Source: Oxalobacteraceae bacterium
Lineage (GTDB): Bacteria > Pseudomonadota > Gammaproteobacteria > Burkholderiales > Burkholderiaceae_D
Assembly (NCBI GenBank): GCA_021299035.1
Contig: JAJTGD010000004.1
Coordinates: 36,276 to 100,275 of the forward strand
DNA length: 64,000 nucleotides
Direction of reading: 5' to 3'
The position numbers and the translations under genes were made by a program. Shown here one piece after another: positions 1-13,030 of the stretch (the first letter of the stretch is position 1; each line of letters starts with the position of its first letter). The notes beneath the pieces are model-generated. The model had not been told where the DNA came from, did not search any database, and saw only the letters and a list, made by a program, of their open reading frames with translations.

Positions 1-35
1 GCCAAGGCCGGATGATACTCCGTCCGAGGGCCTAA

Positions 36-1046
<1,011 letters not shown>

Positions 1047-1091
1047 GTTCGAACGCGCTACCTGCGCGTTCGCCAAAACGGAGGCCTTCGC

Positions 1092-1718
1092 ATGAAAAAC
1101 CTTGCTGAACTGAAGGCCTTGCAGCAGCGTTTGCAGGAAAAGGCTGCCGCTCATGCACAAGCCGAGCGTAAGCGGCGCGAGCTAGCCGAGCAGCGCGAAC
1201 GCGAAGCCAATCTATTCCGAAACAGCGTGGGAGATGTCAAACCGCTGAATGCCGCACCACGAGTGCTGCACCCTCCCCCAAAACCCGCACCCATCGCCCA
1301 ACAGCGCATTGCCGATGACGAAGCGGTGATGAAAGAATCACTGTCTGATGAATTCAGTATCGAGACGCTGCTCGAGACCGATGACGCACTCAGCTATGCC
1401 CGACCCGGTGTCGGCCCGGATGTGCTGAAGAAGTTACGCAGCGGCGGTTGGGTCACGCAAGATCAGCTCGATCTGCATGGGCTGCGTGTGGATCAAGCAC
1501 GTGAAGCCATTGGTCAGTTTATTCGGGATGCGGTGAAACGCGGCGTGCGCTGCGTGCGCGTTATTCACGGTAAAGGCCTGGGGTCTATGGACAAGAAGCC
1601 GGTACTGAAAAGCAAAGTCAGAAACTGGCTGGTGCAGAAGGAAGAGGTGATTGCCTTTTGCACTGCGCGCGCGGCTGATGGTGGTTCTGGCGCGTTGATG
1701 GTACTGCTGAAAGCGTAA
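1092..1718 (+). CDS. Smr-domain protein (putative DNA/RNA endonuclease)
   Basis: A 208-aa protein with a charged, Ala/Arg/Glu-rich helical N-terminal half (about 1-45, probably coiled coil), a Pro-rich linker and a C-terminal Smr domain. The domain shows the signatures LDLHG (near residue 127) and HGKGLGS (near 159). Stand-alone Smr proteins of this size are conserved in proteobacteria (YdaL/SmrA/SmrB-like), and some have nicking or mRNA-cleavage activity; which applies here cannot be read from sequence. The gene follows trxB on the same strand and its stop codon lies inside the left arm of a strong intrinsic terminator, so the pair looks like one transcription unit. Confidence 0.9.
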   Translation: MKNLAELKALQQRLQEKAAAHAQAERKRRELAEQREREANLFRNSVGDVKPLNAAPRVLHPPPKPAPIAQQRIADDEAVMKESLSDEFSIETLLETDDALSYARPGVGPDVLKKLRSGGWVTQDQLDLHGLRVDQAREAIGQFIRDAVKRGVRCVRVIHGKGLGSMDKKPVLKSKVRNWLVQKEEVIAFCTARAADGGSGALMVLLKA

Positions 1719-1750
1719 GATCCCGGCACAGGCCGGGATCTTAATTTTTT
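1717..1750 (+). terminator. Rho-independent terminator after the Smr gene
   Basis: A perfect 11-bp stem (left arm 1717-1727, right arm 1732-1742) encloses the tetraloop ACAG and is followed by a T-rich run (TTAATTTTTT). It directly follows the Smr stop codon and separates it from the convergent glnB. Confidence 0.9.
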
Positions 1751-1810
1751 CAGTTGCACACTGGCTTAGGCCAAGTGCAGCGTCTAAGACTCAATCAGAC
1801 TAAGCCACAA

Positions 1811-3800
<1,990 letters not shown>

Positions 3801-3836
3801 CACGAAAAAACCTATGAATAGAAAGCCCGACGGTCT

Positions 3837-4991
3837 ATGACTCAAACGCCGAATAGCTCAGATTATCGCACGCGTATTGTCTCTTCATTATCGGAGGTTG
3901 GGCAGCCTGCGTGGGATGCATTGGTGCAAGCGCAGCCGGATGCCAATCCCTTTCTGTCGTTTGCTTTCCTGCACGCGCTGCATGAGTCGGGTAGCGCGTC
4001 CGACGATAAAGGCTGGCAGCCGCAATACCTGACTCTGTGGCGTGAAGAAGCGTTGGTGGCGGCCTTGCCGATGTACGCCAAGTTTCATTCGTATGGCGAG
4101 TATGTATTCGACTGGGCCTGGGCCGACGCTTATCGCCGCAATGGCTTGGATTACTACCCAAAACTCCTGAGTGCAATTCCCTTCACGCCAGTGACCGGAT
4201 CGCGACTGATGGCTACCAACACGGATGCGCGTAGGGCTTTGGTCGGCGCACTAACAGACGTTCAGCGTAATAGCGGTTTGTCGTCTACCCATGTGCTGTA
4301 CCCACCCGAGGGCGAGGCGCAACAACTTGCGGCAGCTGGCTTTATGCTGCGCAAGGGGGTGCAGTTTCATTGGCAAAACCAGGGCTATGAAAATTTTGAG
4401 CAATTTCTTTCAAGCCTGGAGCAGAAAAAACGCAAGAATATTCGCGCCGAACGACGGAAAGTGCGGGATGCCGGCATCACGCTTAGGCAGGTGATGGGGC
4501 GTGACGCAAGCGAGACTGATTGGCGATTTTTTAAAAGTTGCTATGACCAGACCTATCGCGAGCATTACTCAACGCCCTACCTGAATCTGGACTTCTTTTT
4601 GCGTATCGGTGCAACCATGCCAGACAATATTCTTCTGGTGATTGCTGAACGCGATGGACTGCCGATAGCAGCCTCGCTGCTGATTTATGATCAGAGCGCT
4701 TTATACGGCCGTTACTGGGGTTGTCTCGAGCACCACGCTTGCCTGCACTTCGAAACTGCGTATTACCAGCCATTGGAGTTTTGTATTGCGCACCGTATCG
4801 CCGCATTTGAAGGCGGTGCCCAGGGCGAACACAAAATGGCTCGCGGCTTTTTACCGCAGCAAACTTGGTCCGCCCACTGGCTGGCGCATCCGTCTTTTTC
4901 AGACGCAGTAGAGCGCTTTCTACGTCAAGAAGGCAAGGGCATGGAGGCGTATGTCGACGAACTGAACGAGCGCAACCCGTTCAAGTCGTAA
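3837..4991 (+). CDS. FemAB/GNAT-like acyltransferase (PF04339 type)
   Basis: A 384-aa member of the family formerly called DUF482, now grouped with FemAB-like/GNAT-fold transferases. Recognisable stretches are the N-terminal WDALVQAQPDANPFLSFAFL, the central EQKKRKNIRAERRKV and the C-terminal GAQGEHKMARGFLPQQTWSAHW. The length is normal. These proteins are widespread in proteobacteria, but the substrate is unknown; a role in peptidoglycan or cell-envelope modification has been suggested by homology only. The gene is divergent from nadE (36 bp between the starts) and convergent with ppa, 10 bp away. Confidence 0.88.
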   Translation: MTQTPNSSDYRTRIVSSLSEVGQPAWDALVQAQPDANPFLSFAFLHALHESGSASDDKGWQPQYLTLWREEALVAALPMYAKFHSYGEYVFDWAWADAYRRNGLDYYPKLLSAIPFTPVTGSRLMATNTDARRALVGALTDVQRNSGLSSTHVLYPPEGEAQQLAAAGFMLRKGVQFHWQNQGYENFEQFLSSLEQKKRKNIRAERRKVRDAGITLRQVMGRDASETDWRFFKSCYDQTYREHYSTPYLNLDFFLRIGATMPDNILLVIAERDGLPIAASLLIYDQSALYGRYWGCLEHHACLHFETAYYQPLEFCIAHRIAAFEGGAQGEHKMARGFLPQQTWSAHWLAHPSFSDAVERFLRQEGKGMEAYVDELNERNPFKS

Positions 4992-5001
4992 GCCAGACAT
5001 G

Positions 5002-5544
5002 TCAGGCCTTATCCAGTTCGCGCTTGTAGTTCTCAACACCCGCCAAAATTTCTTTCTTTGCCTCGTCCGGGCCGTACCAGCCATCGACCTTCACCCATTT
5101 ACCCGGCTCGAGATCTTTGTAGTGCTCGAAAAAATGTTGGATCTGCTGCAAACGCAGATCATTCATATCGTCTGGCTTTTGCCAGTGAGTGTAGATCGGC
5201 AGTACTTTATCGATCGGCACTGCGAGTACTTTGGCGTCACCGCCTGATTCATCGGTCATTTTCAGAACGCCAATCGGACGGCATCGAACGACAACACCAG
5301 GAATCAGCGGGAATGGCGTGATCACTAGCACATCGACCGGGTCGCCATCATCGGCGATGGTATCGGGCACATAACCGTAATTACACGGATAGTGCATCGA
5401 CGTACCCATGAAGCGGTCGACATACAGCGCACCGGTTTCTTTATCGACCTCGTACTTGATCGGGTCAGCGTTCATCGGAATTTCGATGATGACGTTGAAG
5501 TCGTTTGGCACATCGCGGCCGGCCGGAACATTATTGAGACTCAT
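5002..5544 (-). CDS. ppa: Inorganic pyrophosphatase (family I)
   Basis: Soluble Mg2+-dependent pyrophosphatase of 180 aa that hydrolyses the PPi released by biosynthetic reactions. The signature DDGDPVD occupies residues 65-71 and supplies the metal-binding Asp residues. Glu21, Lys30 and Tyr56 match the active-site positions of the E. coli enzyme within one residue. The length fits the bacterial hexameric class. Transcription converges on the FemAB-like gene. The 212 bp between this start and hemY hold nothing I recognise. Confidence 0.97.
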   Translation of the reverse strand: MSLNNVPAGRDVPNDFNVIIEIPMNADPIKYEVDKETGALYVDRFMGTSMHYPCNYGYVPDTIADDGDPVDVLVITPFPLIPGVVVRCRPIGVLKMTDESGGDAKVLAVPIDKVLPIYTHWQKPDDMNDLRLQQIQHFFEHYKDLEPGKWVKVDGWYGPDEAKKEILAGVENYKRELDKA

Positions 5545-5756
5545 TGCGATCCTTGATAACGATGGAAAATTTCGAATAACCCTCGATTATAGCGAGCCCC
5601 GGCTTGCTATACGCTGACTGGGAAAATGTCTCTTGCAAATTGAAGTACACAAAATGACGCACCCAATGTGCACTCCGGGGTGGGGATTGCTGAACCGGGC
5701 GCAAGGCTGGGCGCATCCATGCACCGAAAGCCAGCTAGATTGTGTGGCGACGTTAC

Positions 5757-6983
5757 TTAGTTGCTTGATTTGGAATTGGGTACTTGTGTCGTCAATGCAC
5801 ACAAGCGGAAGTGCGTCGCTGCGGCTTCCGGCTGTCCCAATACCTCATACATCTGCGCGAGACGAAGGTGCGCCTCTTGCAAGGTGATGCGATCACTAGC
5901 ACCAAGTACTGCCTGCTCGAGATGGCGCTGAGCCTTACCCCACAGCTTTTGTTTTTGACACAAGGTGCCCAGAAGTAGCGCGAGCTCGGCGTCATTTGGT
6001 CGCTCACGTAACCACTGCTCCACATGCTCGATTTGCGATAACAAGGTCGCCGAGCCCTCCGGTGCTGCACATTGCCGGTATGCGCGCAGTAGTCGCACAT
6101 CCCACTGCACTGCGAGCGCCTTTTGCAGAATGTCGGCGGCCTCTTGCTGTCGACCGATTTTCATGAAGGTGGTCGCACCCAGACTCGCTACTGCTGGACT
6201 TTGCCGATCGGCCGTGGGAATGGTCGACCAGAGTTTTTTGAGTGATTCTGCGTCTTCGGCTGCTTTGGGCAACAGCGCCTCGTAGGCCATGTCGCGCAGA
6301 CGACGCGATAGTGTGGGGTGTAGTGCGTCGTGCTTGTCGAGCAAGCTCACCAGCCGCAACACCTCGGCCCAATTGCGCGCGCTCTGATTCACTTTTAGCG
6401 CCAGTCGCAACGCATGCGCATGACGGATACCACTCGCGCTCAACTCTTGCAAGGCAGCGAGCGCAGCATCGAGGTCTTTATTGTCCTCCGAGAACAGATC
6501 GACCGCGCTCATCAACCGCGCAGTGCGCAAACTGTTGTCGGTGGCAGCTTCGCTCAACCACTGATCGCGACGACTCGGTTCGTGTAAACGCTGTGCTGCA
6601 CGTGCGCCAAGCAATGCAGCTAGGCCCGCATACTCGGGTGATTGGGCCGCCTTGCGCGCGGATTTCTCTACCCGCCCGAAACGCCCCTCAAAATAGGCGC
6701 GCAGAGCTTCTTGCAGCGCGCGCCCTGATTCACGCAACTGTCGCATCGCACGGTACTGCTCCACACGGCGCGGAAGCGCCATGGTGGCTCTCACGGTATT
6801 CACAATCAACAGCAACAGCAAGAAACTCAGCAGCAGGATGACAATGAAAAAATTTAGCGAGATATCGATACGATACGGTGGATAAAACAAGACGACATTA
6901 CCGGGATTAAAGCGCGCTAATACCGCAAGCCCGATCGCAGCAGCAAATAGGCCGACTAACCAAAGAAAAAATCGTGTAGTCAC
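5757..6983 (-). CDS. hemY: HemY-family protein (haem operon TPR membrane protein)
   Basis: A 408-aa protein with two N-terminal membrane segments (about 3-23 and 41-63), the HemY_N region, and then an Ala/Leu-rich TPR-type helical repeat tail (roughly 110-400). It is the last gene of hemC-hemD-hemX-hemY. Proteobacterial HemY is not the Gram-positive protoporphyrinogen oxidase of the same name; its biochemical role in the haem pathway is unresolved. The start ATG at 6983 lies 13 bp after the hemX stop. Confidence 0.93.
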   Translation of the reverse strand: MTTRFFLWLVGLFAAAIGLAVLARFNPGNVVLFYPPYRIDISLNFFIVILLLSFLLLLLIVNTVRATMALPRRVEQYRAMRQLRESGRALQEALRAYFEGRFGRVEKSARKAAQSPEYAGLAALLGARAAQRLHEPSRRDQWLSEAATDNSLRTARLMSAVDLFSEDNKDLDAALAALQELSASGIRHAHALRLALKVNQSARNWAEVLRLVSLLDKHDALHPTLSRRLRDMAYEALLPKAAEDAESLKKLWSTIPTADRQSPAVASLGATTFMKIGRQQEAADILQKALAVQWDVRLLRAYRQCAAPEGSATLLSQIEHVEQWLRERPNDAELALLLGTLCQKQKLWGKAQRHLEQAVLGASDRITLQEAHLRLAQMYEVLGQPEAAATHFRLCALTTQVPNSKSSN

Positions 6984-6996
6984 GGACGTGCCTTGC

Positions 6997-8325
6997 TCAT
7001 GGCCGCGAACGCGACTGCCGTACTGCTGCCAGGCTATGTGAGAGCGTAGGCATTTCTATATTCAGCACACTCTCTCGGATCTGACGGATCAGCTCGCGGC
7101 CTGCGCGAGTATGCGGATCACGCAGATCAAAGTAGCGCTGTAGTGCGCGATCGGCCTCTGCCAGATCACTACGAAATGCCGCGTCATTACGCGATAACAA
7201 CGCCACCCGCGCGTTCAATAAGCGCAGCTTGACGTTCTCCCGGGCAAAAAACGCTTGCTCAGGTGTGAGCAACAGGGCCTCGGGTGCAGTGACGGTACGA
7301 ATTCGCATCAGCTGCTTGAGATCACCCCACAGCTCACTGCTCCAGGCAGCCCAGCGTTCTTGCATCTCGACCCGCCAGTCAAAGGCGCTGTTGTTCTCAA
7401 TTTTTTGACGATTGGAGAGTTTGGTTTTTGGGGATGGTGCGACGATCGCTGGCTTCTCATCGGACAGTAAAGGCATCGCATCGACTTGTGCCACTAACGA
7501 ATCGAGTCGAACCGCAACACCCGTCAGGTCAACGCTCGGCAGACTCTTGAGTTTTTCAACATCCTGCGCGATCGCACGTCGAATCGCGATGAACTGCGGA
7601 CGATCCACCCGCGATAAACGCGCATCCGCATTTTGCAAAGCCACCAGCGCGCTCCGCACATTACCCGCCAGTTGTAGTTGTTGGCTTGCAGTTGATAGCA
7701 CTTGCTCTATTTCAGCCAAGGCCCAGTCGTCGCGGTTTTTTGCCAGATCTCGGTAGAGCTGCTCCAGCGCTGCTTGCTGATTCTGTGACTCAGACTGCCG
7801 TGCCTCCAGCACTGCCACCTTGCCTTGCAAAACACGCAGCTGATCATCGACCCGATCGGCGATCAGCTTGGTCTGACTGTTGAGGTTTTCGCCGGATTGC
7901 AGTCGCTGCGCAACCTCACGCTTTAGATCGGAGATATCGGAGCGCGCATTCCACCACTGCAGTGCAAGTAGTACTGCAAGCCCACCCAACACGAGTTTGA
8001 GGCGCGCTTCCTTGTCATCCGGCCAGCGCGGCCACCACCAGGATCGATCGGTCGACGCAGGCTCAACTGCCGCGGGCACTTCGGGCGTTGCTGGCGTTGG
8101 TGTTGCTGGTGCGTCGTGCGCGTTTTCAGGCGGGGCGTCTGGAGTATTTACTGCAGCAGAAGGTGTAGCAGAGTCGGTTGCACCGACCGCTTCGGTCGAT
8201 GCAGCGACCTCTTTGCGGGTGGACGCATCGGCTTGCGCGGGCGAACCTGCATCCGCCGCCTTCGATGCATCAGGCTCGGTAGCGCCGGACGGCGCTTGGT
8301 TGGCGGGTAATGGTTTGTCGCTCAT
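6997..8325 (-). CDS. hemX: HemX-family membrane protein
   Basis: A 442-aa protein often annotated as a uroporphyrinogen-III C-methyltransferase, although it lacks the SAM-methyltransferase motifs. It has a cytoplasmic, low-complexity Ala/Pro/Thr-rich N-terminus (1-95), one membrane segment (about 108-127, LKLVLGGLAVLLALQWW) and a long helical, coiled-coil-rich domain. Its start codon overlaps the hemD stop (ATGA-type junction), implying translational coupling. The function in haem synthesis is unproven; the family is recognised by operon position and architecture. Confidence 0.92.
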   Translation of the reverse strand: MSDKPLPANQAPSGATEPDASKAADAGSPAQADASTRKEVAASTEAVGATDSATPSAAVNTPDAPPENAHDAPATPTPATPEVPAAVEPASTDRSWWWPRWPDDKEARLKLVLGGLAVLLALQWWNARSDISDLKREVAQRLQSGENLNSQTKLIADRVDDQLRVLQGKVAVLEARQSESQNQQAALEQLYRDLAKNRDDWALAEIEQVLSTASQQLQLAGNVRSALVALQNADARLSRVDRPQFIAIRRAIAQDVEKLKSLPSVDLTGVAVRLDSLVAQVDAMPLLSDEKPAIVAPSPKTKLSNRQKIENNSAFDWRVEMQERWAAWSSELWGDLKQLMRIRTVTAPEALLLTPEQAFFARENVKLRLLNARVALLSRNDAAFRSDLAEADRALQRYFDLRDPHTRAGRELIRQIRESVLNIEMPTLSHSLAAVRQSRSRP

Positions 8326-9092
8326 GTCGCAGATTGTATCGCGGCGACTAGCGCTTCGTCCCCGGATGCGGTCTGCGTTACGCGGGTAAATCCGAGTGCA
8401 TGTGCGGTCTCGGCGATACGGGGGTGGGGCACGATCAAATGGCTTTTCAAGATTTGCGTCATACCCGACTCCCCATGGATTAGGCGGACCATGTCCAGTA
8501 GATTTCGGAGCGCCTCGGAGCTGGTAATGATCCAGGATGCCTCAGAAGCCATGAGCGCATTCAACTGCGTACGCCGCGCGGCATCGAAGTCAGGCATGCC
8601 GCGTTGATAGGCGGCGACTTGCTCAACCTCAACACCCGCCAATCGCAAACGATCAGCCAGTAACTCGCGGCCGGTTTCAGCACGGATAATCAGGACACGT
8701 CGCCCTGTGAGCGCCGGCAGATCAAGCACCTCAAGCAAGGTTTCGGAATCGGTACGGTGCGGATCGATCGGACTGACGATACGCGCGGTGGTTTCGTTGA
8801 CACCATAACGCGCCAATGCCTGCCGGCTTCCCTCACCCACCACGGCAGCAATCACTTGCTGAGGCCAGCGATCAATGTACGCAAAGGTGGCGTCGATCGC
8901 ATTGGGACTGACAAACGCCACCATGGCGTAGTCGGCCAAGTGCGACAAGATGGCGCGCAAGGCTGTGCTGTCTTGGAGTGGCTGTACCTCTAGCAAGGGG
9001 AACACATGGGCTCCAACCCCTAGCTGCGCGAGGCGCGCTGCGAGTGCTTCGGCTTGCGCTCGAGGACGCGTGATGACGACGCCCTTGCCCAC
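8322..9092 (-). CDS. hemD: Uroporphyrinogen-III synthase
   Basis: A 256-aa enzyme that cyclises hydroxymethylbilane to uroporphyrinogen III with inversion of ring D, in the cytosol. It has the two-domain HemD layout, beginning with VITRPRAQAEALAARL and carrying the family tract MVAFVSPNAIDATF and a C-terminal IVPHPRIAETAHALGF. HemD is poorly conserved overall, and the call is strengthened by its place directly after hemC (9 bp gap) and overlapping hemX. Confidence 0.93.
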   Translation of the reverse strand: MGKGVVITRPRAQAEALAARLAQLGVGAHVFPLLEVQPLQDSTALRAILSHLADYAMVAFVSPNAIDATFAYIDRWPQQVIAAVVGEGSRQALARYGVNETTARIVSPIDPHRTDSETLLEVLDLPALTGRRVLIIRAETGRELLADRLRLAGVEVEQVAAYQRGMPDFDAARRTQLNALMASEASWIITSSEALRNLLDMVRLIHGESGMTQILKSHLIVPHPRIAETAHALGFTRVTQTASGDEALVAAIQSAT

Positions 9093-9101
9093 GTGCTGTG
9101 T

Positions 9102-10040
9102 TCAGTCGGTGCGGCAGGCGGCGAGGATGGCGGTCGCGTCCTGCGCTTCTAGCGCCTCCGCTACCTGCACGCCAACCGCTTCGGGCGAGTGAGCGGCACC
9201 TTGCACCACGGCGCGCGCGATGCGCTTGCCATCAGGAGTGGCCACCATCGCCGTCAGCGTCAGCGCGTGCTGGTCGACCGTCGCATAGGCGGCCAGCGGG
9301 ATCTGACAACTACCGCCGAAGCTACGCGAGAGCTGGCGCTCTGCGCGTACCGCGGATTCAGTATCCGCATGGTTGAGAGGAGCCAGCAGCTGCATCAGCT
9401 CATCTCGGCCACTACGAATTTCGATCGCCATCGCGCCCTGTCCTGGTGCAGGCAAACTCTGCTCAGGTTCAATGAAAGCTCGGATACGTTCAGCCATTCC
9501 CAGACGCTTGAGACCGGCTGCAGCAAGGATGATGGCGGCATATTCTCCGCGGTCGAGTTTAGCAAGTCGTGTGTCAAGGTTACCGCGCAGCGGATGGATC
9601 TGTAGCTCCGGGAAGCGCGCCGCAATCAGGGCCTGTCGGCGTAGGCTGCTGGTGCCGACGATCGCGCCCGGTGGCAAGGCCTCCAGGCTATCAAAATCAT
9701 TCGAGACAAAGGCGTCGCGTGGGTCTTCGCGCTCAAGCACAGCGGCGAGGGTAAAGCCCTCGGGCAGCTCCATCGGCACATCTTTCAAGGAGTGCACCGC
9801 GAGATCAGCGCGGCCCTCCTCCATCGCCACTTCGAGCTCTTTGACAAACAGACCCTTGCCACCGACCTTGGACAAGGTACGGTCGAGAATTTGGTCGCCG
9901 CGCGTCGTCATGCCGAGGATTTCCACGGTGCTGTGCGGATATAATTCCAGCAAGCGTGCGCGAACGGTTTCAGCCTGCCACATCGCAAGTCGGCTTTCGC
10001 GCGAGGCGATGATCAGTTTTCCAGAAAATTTAGCGTTCAA
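9102..10040 (-). CDS. hemC: Porphobilinogen deaminase (hydroxymethylbilane synthase)
   Basis: A 312-aa enzyme that condenses four porphobilinogens to hydroxymethylbilane. The dipyrromethane cofactor attaches to the Cys of [13 protein letters not shown], near residue 243, as in E. coli. Other motifs include [21 protein letters not shown] and the substrate-loop region [11 protein letters not shown]. The best start is a TTG codon at 10040, preceded by a weak GAAAG; no ATG gives the conserved N-terminus. It is the first gene of hemCDXY and is divergent from ppc across 123 bp that should hold both promoters. Confidence 0.95.
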   Translation of the reverse strand: MNAKFSGKLIIASRESRLAMWQAETVRARLLELYPHSTVEILGMTTRGDQILDRTLSKVGGKGLFVKELEVAMEEGRADLAVHSLKDVPMELPEGFTLAAVLEREDPRDAFVSNDFDSLEALPPGAIVGTSSLRRQALIAARFPELQIHPLRGNLDTRLAKLDRGEYAAIILAAAGLKRLGMAERIRAFIEPEQSLPAPGQGAMAIEIRSGRDELMQLLAPLNHADTESAVRAERQLSRSFGGSCQIPLAAYATVDQHALTLTAMVATPDGKRIARAVVQGAAHSPEAVGVQVAEALEAQDATAILAACRTD

Positions 10041-10163
10041 TGCGGTCTTTCAGTAGAAGGTCGCTCGGCCAGCGACCCCTTACCAGAGCGGCCGCTAACC
10101 GCGGCGCATTCTATCACCCCTACTACCTCCGGCAGCGCGGCGCTGAGCCCGACTGAGACTACG

Positions 10164-12992
10164 ATGGCGCTTCGAACTCCTCCGCTTGCACGCTCGTCGA
10201 AATCCAACGACAAGGACGCCCCACTGCGGGAAGATATTCGCTTGCTGGGTCGCCTGCTCGGCGAGGTCATTCGGCAGCAAGAAGGCGAGGCGGTATTCAA
10301 GGTGGTGGAGACGATTCGGCAAACCGCCGTGCGCTTCCGGCGCGAATCCGACCTCGAGGCCGGCGCTGATCTTGACCGCCTGCTGAAAAAACTTAGCCGC
10401 GACCAGACCAATGCCGTGGTGCGCGCATTCTCCTATTTCTCTCATCTGGCCAACATCGCTGAAGATCAGCACCATAACCGTCGCCGACGCGCGTATCTGC
10501 TGGCGGGCTCTGCGCCCCAATCCGACAGCCTGGCAGCGACGATATCGAGGCTCAATGCCCAGGGTGTCACTGGCAAAGCCCTGCAACAGTTCTACGACGG
10601 GGCGCTGATTTCACCCGTGCTGACTGCGCACCCTACCGAGGTGCAACGCAAAAGCATTCTTGATGCCGGACGCGAGATCGCGCGTTTGCTGGCGCTGCGC
10701 GATCAACCCAACACCCCCGCCGAACGTGAGCGGAATACCGCGCTACTACACGCGGAGGTGGCCAAACTATGGCAGACCCGCATGCTGCGCTACCAGCGGC
10801 TCACGGTGGCCGATGAAATCGAGAACGCGCTCTCGTTTTATCGCATCACATTCCTGCGTGAATTGCCGGGACTGATGGAAGACATCGAGCATGAAACGCT
10901 GACCCAATACCCGAACTTACGCAAGCTGCACCCCCCGCCATTCGTACAAATGGGCAGTTGGATTGGTGGTGATCGCGACGGCAATCCGAATGTCAACGGC
11001 AACACCATGCAGCAAGCCATGTCGCGTCAGTCGACCACGATCTTCGAGTTTTATCTGGAAGAAGTTCATGCGCTCGGCGCAGAGCTCTCGATTTCTACGC
11101 TGCTGGTGTCAATCAGCCCTGCGCTGCAGGCGATGGCAGATATGTCGCCCGACAATTCGCCACATCGAACCGACGAGCCCTACCGACGTGCATTGATTCT
11201 GGTCTACGCCCGATTGGCTGCGACCGCGCGGCGATTAGGTGTATCTAATATTTTGCGGCATGAAATCGGCTCAGCTGAGCCATATACCTCCCCTGACGCT
11301 TTCATTGCTGACTTGGATGTGATCGGTGACTCGCTGCGCGCGAATCATGGTGCTGCATTGACCCGACCACGCCTGAATACAATACGACGTGCCGCTGATA
11401 TTTTTGGTTTTCATCTCGCCACGCTGGACATGCGCCAGAGCTCAGACGTGCATGAACGCGTGATCGCCGAACTATTCCGGGTTGCTGGTCTGTCGGAAGA
11501 TTACCGCCAACTGAGCGAGGACCAAAAACTTGCCTTGCTACGGGCTGAACTGGCGCAACCGCGGCTACTGCGCTCCCCTTACGTCAACTACTCGGATGAA
11601 ACTGTGTCCGAACTTGGCGTGCTGAGGGCTGCACGCGAAATTCGTCTGGCATTCGGCGAGCGTGCTATCCGGAACTACATCATCTCGCACACGGAAACTG
11701 TGTCGGATCTGCTTGAGGTACTACTGCTGCAAAGAGAAACCGGCCTGCTGCGCATACTTCCCGACGGCAGTCTGGAATCTGGCGTAATGGTGATTCCGCT
11801 GTTCGAAACAATTCCCGACCTGCGGAATGCACCCGAGATCATGGAAGGATGGCTGTCGCTGCCGCCAGTGCGGGCCCTGGTTAAGCACCAGCAGTCGCTG
11901 CAAGAAGTCATGCTGGGCTACTCGGACTCGAACAAAGATGGCGGCTTCCTGACCTCGAACTGGGAGTTATACAAAGCCGAGGTCGCGCTGGTGGATGTAT
12001 TCGCGCGCCACCGGGTGAAGCTGCGCCTGTTCCATGGGCGAGGCGGTACCGTGGGTCGCGGTGGCGGGCCGAGCCACGACGCTATCTTGGCGCAGCCTGC
12101 AGGAACCGTGAACGGACAGTTCCGTCTCACCGAGCAGGGTGAGATTATTGCGTCGAAATTCTCGAACCCCGAAATCGGTCGCCGTAACCTCGAACTGGTG
12201 GTGGCAGCAGTGATGGAGGCAAGCCTGCGTCCGCCTAACGCGGATGCCAAACAAGCGAAACGCCTGGCCGAGTTCGAGCGCGTGATGGAAATGCTGTCCG
12301 AGCATGCATACCGCGCTTACCGACAACTGGTGTACGAGACCCCGGGCTTTACCGATTATTTTTTTGCAGCGACGCCCATTGCAGAGATCGCTGAGCTGAA
12401 TATCGGCTCACGTCCGGCATCACGCAAATCAACACGTCGCATTGAAGATCTGCGCGCTATCCCGTGGAGCTTTTCTTGGGGCCAGTGCCGGCTGCTGCTG
12501 CCGGGTTGGTACGGCTTTGGTAGCGCCGTCGATCAGTGGTTGAAAGATGAGAACAGCGGCAGCATCACCAAAAAGCGCACGCTACTGCGGGCGATGCTCA
12601 AAGAGTGGCCATTCTTTTCCACACTACTCTCGAACATGGACATGGTGCTGTCAAAGACGGATCTCGCGCTTGCCTCGCGCTACGCCTCGCTGGTCCCCGA
12701 TCGCAAGCTACGTCATGCGATCTTCTCCCGTATCGCCGCCGAGCATGAGAAAACCTTGGAGGCACTTTGGATGATTACTGGCTCACGCGAGCGCTTGGCG
12801 AATAACCCCACACTTGCACGCTCAATCAAAAATCGTATTCCGTATCTTGATCCGCTGAATCATTTACAAGTCGAGCTGATCAAGCGTAACCGTAGCCAAA
12901 ACAACCAAGGTCGTGAGCCAGATATCCGCGTCCATCGTGGCATTCACCTGTCGATCAATGGTGTCGCCGCTGGTCTCAGGAATACTGGCTAA
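10164..12992 (+). CDS. ppc: Phosphoenolpyruvate carboxylase
   Basis: A 942-aa anaplerotic enzyme that forms oxaloacetate from PEP and bicarbonate. The catalytic His lies in [13 protein letters not shown] (near residue 156). The second signature [19 protein letters not shown] is near 582 and the glycine-rich [14 protein letters not shown] near 622. The protein ends in RNTG, the family's invariant C-terminus, so it is full length. It is divergent from hemC and only 38 bp upstream of argH, a neighbourhood common in Burkholderiales. Confidence 0.97.
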   Translation: MALRTPPLARSSKSNDKDAPLREDIRLLGRLLGEVIRQQEGEAVFKVVETIRQTAVRFRRESDLEAGADLDRLLKKLSRDQTNAVVRAFSYFSHLANIAEDQHHNRRRRAYLLAGSAPQSDSLAATISRLNAQGVTGKALQQFYDGALISPVLTAHPTEVQRKSILDAGREIARLLALRDQPNTPAERERNTALLHAEVAKLWQTRMLRYQRLTVADEIENALSFYRITFLRELPGLMEDIEHETLTQYPNLRKLHPPPFVQMGSWIGGDRDGNPNVNGNTMQQAMSRQSTTIFEFYLEEVHALGAELSISTLLVSISPALQAMADMSPDNSPHRTDEPYRRALILVYARLAATARRLGVSNILRHEIGSAEPYTSPDAFIADLDVIGDSLRANHGAALTRPRLNTIRRAADIFGFHLATLDMRQSSDVHERVIAELFRVAGLSEDYRQLSEDQKLALLRAELAQPRLLRSPYVNYSDETVSELGVLRAAREIRLAFGERAIRNYIISHTETVSDLLEVLLLQRETGLLRILPDGSLESGVMVIPLFETIPDLRNAPEIMEGWLSLPPVRALVKHQQSLQEVMLGYSDSNKDGGFLTSNWELYKAEVALVDVFARHRVKLRLFHGRGGTVGRGGGPSHDAILAQPAGTVNGQFRLTEQGEIIASKFSNPEIGRRNLELVVAAVMEASLRPPNADAKQAKRLAEFERVMEMLSEHAYRAYRQLVYETPGFTDYFFAATPIAEIAELNIGSRPASRKSTRRIEDLRAIPWSFSWGQCRLLLPGWYGFGSAVDQWLKDENSGSITKKRTLLRAMLKEWPFFSTLLSNMDMVLSKTDLALASRYASLVPDRKLRHAIFSRIAAEHEKTLEALWMITGSRERLANNPTLARSIKNRIPYLDPLNHLQVELIKRNRSQNNQGREPDIRVHRGIHLSINGVAAGLRNTG

Positions 12993-13030
12993 TTGTCCTG
13001 TCCTTTGTTCCTGCCCTTTATAATCGCGCC
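12993..13030 (+). promoter_or_regulatory. Possible argH promoter with a leaderless start
   Basis: A perfect TATAAT (13019-13024) ends six bases before the argH ATG at 13031. Normal spacing would place transcription start at or next to the A of the ATG. No Shine-Dalgarno sequence lies between them. A TTGTCC at 12993-12998 is a weak -35 candidate with overlong (20 bp) spacing. The call is inferred from sequence only. Confidence 0.4.

Noticed and set aside
5633..5887. 84-codon plus-strand frame between ppa and hemY
   Set aside because: Overlaps the hemY coding end and has no family-like features.
7686..8389. Long plus-strand frames across hemX and hemD
   Set aside because: Antisense shadows of GC-rich haem genes with clear minus-strand families.
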